64,000 nt of DNA, taken from contig NZ_CP106841.1 of assembly GCF_027557445.1 (NCBI RefSeq), positions 1,536,001 through 1,600,000 on the forward strand. Direction: 5' to 3'. The first letter of the stretch is position 1; every line of letters begins with the position of its first letter. This document shows, one piece after another, positions 61,547-64,000 of the stretch. The notes under the pieces were generated by a model. That model searched no databases and was not told where the DNA came from. It was given only the letters and a program-made list of their open reading frames with translations. Both the position numbers and the translations under genes were made by a program. This DNA comes from Paenalcaligenes faecalis. GTDB lineage: Bacteria > Pseudomonadota > Gammaproteobacteria > Burkholderiales > Burkholderiaceae_B.

Positions 61547-61622
61547 TCCCCGATAGCTCAGTCGGTAGAGCGACGGACTGTTAATCCGCAGGTCACAGGT
61601 TCGAGCCCTGTTCGGGGAGCCA
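61547..61622 (+). tRNA. tRNA-Asn (anticodon GUU)
   Basis: 76 bases including an encoded CCA. Acceptor arms TCCCCGA (61547-61553) and TCGGGGA (61612-61618) pair fully, with discriminator G. The D arm is AGCTCAGTCGGTAGAGC, the anticodon loop CTGTTAA gives GUU at 61580-61582, and the T arm is ACAGGTTCGAGCCCTGT. The outermost anticodon-stem pair is A-C, where E. coli has G-U. A promoter lies upstream and a terminator downstream, so it is a single-gene unit. Confidence 0.98.
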
Positions 61623-61650
61623 GAATTCACCTTGTAAATCAAGGACTTAA

Positions 61651-61676
61651 AAGCCACCTTAAAGGTGGCTTTTTTG
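61651..61676 (+). terminator. Intrinsic terminator of tRNA-Asn
   Basis: AAGCCACCTT (61651-61660) pairs with AAGGTGGCTT around a very short AT loop, followed by TTTTTGTTTT. About 30 bases past the tRNA CCA end. Confidence 0.88.
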
Positions 61677-61756
61677 TTTTCTACGCTAGGTGTGACTTAA
61701 ACGTGCCCTACAATTCTAAGAACTGCAGGGCTATTTAATGCGACAACTAGAAAAAC

Positions 61757-62110
61757 TTAGATTTGACGTAAGTGATGCGTATTAGGTAGTTCTTTGAGCT
61801 GGTCTTTCGTGTAACCTCGCAAAATAAAACGATCTGCGGTGTGCTCAATGTGATCACATGCAATACGCACCGCATGCTCACCCATTCCTAAAAAGCCTCC
61901 CACTCCAACTACATAGTATTGAGCGCGGCCATCTGCGCCTAATATCACATCGCGCACATCACCCATTTTTTCATCATACTCATTGTATACATCCTGACTC
62001 AACAGGTCGTCTTTCACAGAGCAACCATTAGGGTAATGAGTGTAGGGGGCTGAGTTGATAGTAGCCTGCCCAACTGGGGCGCTAGCATGTTCAGAACGAA
62101 TTGGATCCAT
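61757..62110 (-). CDS. PRC-barrel domain protein without signal peptide
   Basis: 117 aa. The C-terminal ~75 residues (DVYNEYDEKMGDVRDVILGA, then YYVVGVGGFLGMGEHAVRIA and DRFILRGYTKDQLKELP) are a PRC barrel like that of the next gene upstream. The N-terminal ~35 residues (EHASAPVGQATINSAPYTHY) are polar with no export signal, unlike the paralogue. AAGGAG precedes the ATG. PRC-barrel proteins of this type are often stress- or envelope-associated, but the function is unknown. It lies 49 bases after the paralogue, probably in one transcript. Confidence 0.82.
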   Translation of the reverse strand: MDPIRSEHASAPVGQATINSAPYTHYPNGCSVKDDLLSQDVYNEYDEKMGDVRDVILGADGRAQYYVVGVGGFLGMGEHAVRIACDHIEHTADRFILRGYTKDQLKELPNTHHLRQI

Positions 62111-62159
62111 AATAAAACTCCTTACAAGAATAGAGATTGGTGCAATTACTTGAATTAGC

Positions 62160-62546
62160 TCACTTCCATTGGGGTAACTCTTTCAAGCGATCTTTCGTGT
62201 AGCCTTGCAAAGTAAAGCGATCCTTGCCCGGTTGTAACTCACTAAATGGTAAGGACACATCATGCTCCCCCATTCCTAAAAAACCACCTACGCCCAATAC
62301 ATAATGGGTAGCAGTACCCTTTGCATCCAAAATCACATCACGGATGTCACCAATTTTTTCATCCTGCTCGTTATAAACGCTTTTTCCTATCAGATTATTT
62401 TTGACTCCCCACCCTCTTACCATTTCTGACTGAACCGCGGAAGTTCCTGCTGCAGACGGAGCAGAAGGTGGTGTGGACTGAGCAAACGCACTAGAACCAA
62501 ATGCACAAGCTAATGAGCATACAGTGATAGCTGTTAATTTATTCAT
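62160..62546 (-). CDS. Exported PRC-barrel domain protein
   Basis: 128 aa from the ATG at 62546, with AAGGAGAG immediately upstream (an in-frame start 8 codons earlier is disfavoured). A Sec signal peptide (MNKLTAITVCSLACAFGSSA, cut likely after FA) leads to a linker and a PRC barrel (SVYNEQDEKIGDIRDVILDA, then HYVLGVGGFLGMGEHDVSLP and DRFTLQGYTKDRLKELPQWK). About two thirds of the barrel positions are shared with the 61757 protein, so the pair arose by tandem duplication. Periplasmic location is inferred. Confidence 0.85.
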   Translation of the reverse strand: MNKLTAITVCSLACAFGSSAFAQSTPPSAPSAAGTSAVQSEMVRGWGVKNNLIGKSVYNEQDEKIGDIRDVILDAKGTATHYVLGVGGFLGMGEHDVSLPFSELQPGKDRFTLQGYTKDRLKELPQWK

Positions 62547-62990
62547 TGAGCTCTCCTTTTCATTAATCAAAGCAATAACTTAGGGCAGAGCCGTTACGCT
62601 CTACCTACGTTATTGTTAAGTTCAAGGTAGCACGTCTTATTTCACATCTAAACCCCAAAACAACTCTACTTTGTAGCAAAACCTGACAAGCCCCCCTTTG
62701 AAAGGAGCCACACAGACAACCACATAACCCATTGATTTAAAATGATTTTATTTTCCAGAAAGAGCCGTATCATCCTAACGTATTTGTTACAATAGAGCGC
62801 AGCCTTTCCTATACCTAAAACGTTTTTTCAAGGGTGACATCATAAAAACTCACTGCTCAATGCCACAGTGTTAATGACGTACGCACCTCATTATCACGTC
62901 TAGCATCTGTAACACCAAACCATGAGTTATAAGTTAAAAAATTAGTTCCCACATAGTGCGTCACTATAGAACAAGCGTTGAAACCATAAA

Positions 62991-63022
62991 AAAAGAGGCT
63001 GACAAGCTATTCAGCCTCTTTT
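62991..63022. terminator. Orphan bidirectional terminator hairpin
   Basis: AAAAGAGGCTGA (62991-63002), 8-base loop, TCAGCCTCTTTT (63011-63022), with U-runs possible in both directions and the longer one on the minus strand. No gene ends here on either strand within 400 bases except the incoming tnpB. Confidence 0.8.
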
Positions 63023-63042
63023 TGTGTCCTATACCAAGTCAC

Positions 63043-63075
63043 TTGCATTTACCCATCATAAGAACCTAAATGCAA
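63043..63075. repeat. 9-bp perfect inverted repeat next to the tnpB 3' end
   Basis: TTGCATTTA (63043-63051), 15 bases, TAAATGCAA (63067-63075), 43 bases beyond the tnpB stop. It could be the right-end hairpin of an IS200/IS605-type element or simply flanking host DNA; base composition here is host-like. Confidence 0.4.
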
Positions 63076-63118
63076 ACTTAACCCTCTCCACCGTTCTGCA
63101 ATACCTACGCAAAACCAG

Positions 63119-64000
63119 TCATTTCTGACTAAATCTGCTGCTTGCTTCCTGCTTCACCGAGGCCGGTTTCACCGCGCTCTTGCGAGTGCGGCCAGCGCCT
63201 TCCTCTCCACAGGCTGACACGGTGGAACTCACCGCCATGTTCTTCAGATTGGTTGCCGCGTTCAGGTCGCGGTCATGGACCACGCCACAGGCGGGGCACG
63301 TCCACTCGCGCACGACCAGCGGCAGAGCTTCGAGCCTGTGCCCGCAAGCCGAACACGTCTTGCTGCTCGGGTAGAACCGATCTGCCACAACGACCTGCCC
63401 GCCGCGCATCACCGTCTTGTATTCCAGTTGCCGACGGAACTCGAAGAAGCCCATATCGGCGATGGAGCGGGCCAGATGGCGGTTCCTCACCATGCCGCGC
63501 ACGTTCAGGTCCTCAATGCCAATGGTGTGGAATCGGCGCGTGAGGTCCGTCGTGAGCTTGTGCAGGGCGTCCGAACGGATCGCGGCAATGCGGGCATGCA
63601 GCCTCGCCAGCTTCGCCTTGGCCTTCTTGCGATTGGCTGATCCTTTTTGTTTGCGGCTCAGACTGCGCGAGAGCCGTTGCAACCGGGCCTGCAGCGCCTT
63701 GTGAGGCTTCGGACCGGGGATCGGCGGCTCTCCCGTTGAGAGCGTCGCCAGCGCCGCAACACCCAAATCCACGCCCACCACGCCTTGGTTTTTAGCTTGG
63801 GGTAGATGTGAATCGTCTTGGGTATCCACGGCAATGCTGACAAACCAGCGGTCGGCCACACGGGAGACCGTGGCCGACAGGATCTTGCCCGCGAAGCGCA
63901 ACGACTCGCGCATGCGCACCCATCCCAGATTGGGGATGCGTATGCGGCAGCCGTCGATGCTGAACTGGTCATTGGTGAGCGTGAAACGGTCGTGCACGCC
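63119..64000 (-). CDS. tnpB: IS200/IS605-family TnpB (RNA-guided nuclease), N-terminus beyond window
   Basis: 294 codons are visible, reading in from the window edge. RuvC-like motifs are intact: Asp in GVVGVDLGVAALATLSTG, Glu in TIGIEDLNVRGMVRNRHLA, and the final Asp in HDRDLNAATNL. The zinc ribbon CSACGH...CPACG lies between the last two, and the C-terminus SSTVSACGEEGAGRTRKSAV, then KPASVKQEASSRFSQK is typical of IS605-group TnpB. TnpB proteins use an RNA made from the transposon right end to cut DNA matching the excised site, helping transposon retention. The region is far richer in G and C than the rest of the window, indicating recent transfer. No tnpA is visible. Confidence 0.93.
   Translation of the reverse strand, partial: GVHDRFTLTNDQFSIDGCRIRIPNLGWVRMRESLRFAGKILSATVSRVADRWFVSIAVDTQDDSHLPQAKNQGVVGVDLGVAALATLSTGEPPIPGPKPHKALQARLQRLSRSLSRKQKGSANRKKAKAKLARLHARIAAIRSDALHKLTTDLTRRFHTIGIEDLNVRGMVRNRHLARSIADMGFFEFRRQLEYKTVMRGGQVVVADRFYPSSKTCSACGHRLEALPLVVREWTCPACGVVHDRDLNAATNLKNMAVSSTVSACGEEGAGRTRKSAVKPASVKQEASSRFSQK
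63119..64000. mobile_element. IS200/IS605-type insertion sequence, right part only
   Basis: Defined by tnpB and by an abrupt change from AT-rich to GC-rich DNA at about 63118-63125, close to the tnpB stop codon. The left end is outside the window and the exact right end is not certain; it could extend to the inverted repeat at 63043-63075. Confidence 0.7.

Larger units (their letters stand above)
62547..63118. other. Gene-free stretch left of the TnpB gene
   Basis: 572 AT-rich bases. I find no plausible coding frame and no RNA gene. It contains the upstream region of the PRC-barrel pair, an orphan bidirectional terminator hairpin (62991-63022) and a 9-bp inverted repeat (63043-63075) just left of the tnpB stop. 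No promoter with both a good -35 and -10 was recognised, so an sRNA ending at the hairpin cannot be supported. Confidence 0.55.

Noticed and set aside
62571-62990. A small RNA gene ending at the 62991-63022 hairpin
   Set aside because: No convincing promoter upstream; TACAAT near 62788 has no acceptable -35 at 16-18 bases.

Overview
The window looks like a chromosomal segment of a betaproteobacterium of the Burkholderiales, most likely Alcaligenaceae-like (relatives of Bordetella, Achromobacter, Oligella). The reasons are the single contiguous flagellar/chemotaxis supercluster run by FlhDC with FliA/FlgM, the presence of CheZ, the style of the encoded proteins, and the low to moderate GC of everything except the last ~0.9 kb. 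I cannot name a genus from sequence alone.

Bases 1-49039 hold almost everything needed to build, regulate and steer flagella. From left to right these are: a cut-off fliA (-); flaG-fliD-fliS-fliT, a second FliK-like gene and a short FlhB-C-terminal gene (+); fliE and then the tightly overlapping fliFGHIJKLMNOPQR block (+); a chemoreceptor (-); flgB-C-D-E-F-G-H-I-J (-), followed by the late block flgK-flgL-chemoreceptor-lipoprotein (-); divergent flgA and flgM-flgN (+); flhB-flhA-flhF (-); motA-motB-cheA-cheW-mcp-cheR-cheB-cheY-cheZ (-); and the master regulator flhD-flhC (-) at the right. Three sequences closely matching the sigma-28 consensus lie ahead of flaG, flgK and flgM, giving a readable hierarchy: FlhDC, then early genes including fliA, then FliA (held by FlgM until hook completion), then cap, chaperone, hook-junction and receptor genes. 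Flagellin (fliC), flhG and cheD are not in the window.

Bases 49377-53748 are metabolic: divergent glpD and glpK (glycerol-3-phosphate dehydrogenase and glycerol kinase), a TM2-domain membrane protein and a lipoate-ligase-like protein. Bases 53675-60369 concern ions and sulfur: a SulP anion transporter, a P1B-type Zn/Cd/Pb-exporting ATPase with a divergent CadR-type MerR regulator and a textbook MerR-family promoter, then an ArsR-family two-cysteine regulator with two half-size YeeE/YedE membrane proteins, divergent from an ETHE1-like persulfide dioxygenase. This last group resembles BigR/SqrR-controlled sulfide/persulfide detoxification loci.

Bases 60442-62546 carry an EamA-family transporter, tRNA-Asn(GUU) with promoter and terminator, and two paralogous PRC-barrel proteins. 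A 572-base gene-free stretch with an orphan terminator hairpin follows. From about 63119 the composition becomes abruptly GC-rich and encodes the C-terminal part of an IS200/IS605-type TnpB, running off the window edge.

The most distinctive things seen are: a near-identical 42/84-bp in-frame tandem repeat inside fliK, whose product sets hook length; an FlhF with a ~390-residue C-terminal extension; one chemoreceptor with a long tail ending in a CheR/CheB-tether-like pentapeptide; a terminator-like hairpin in the leader of flhBAF; and the TnpB edge with its possible guide-RNA region.
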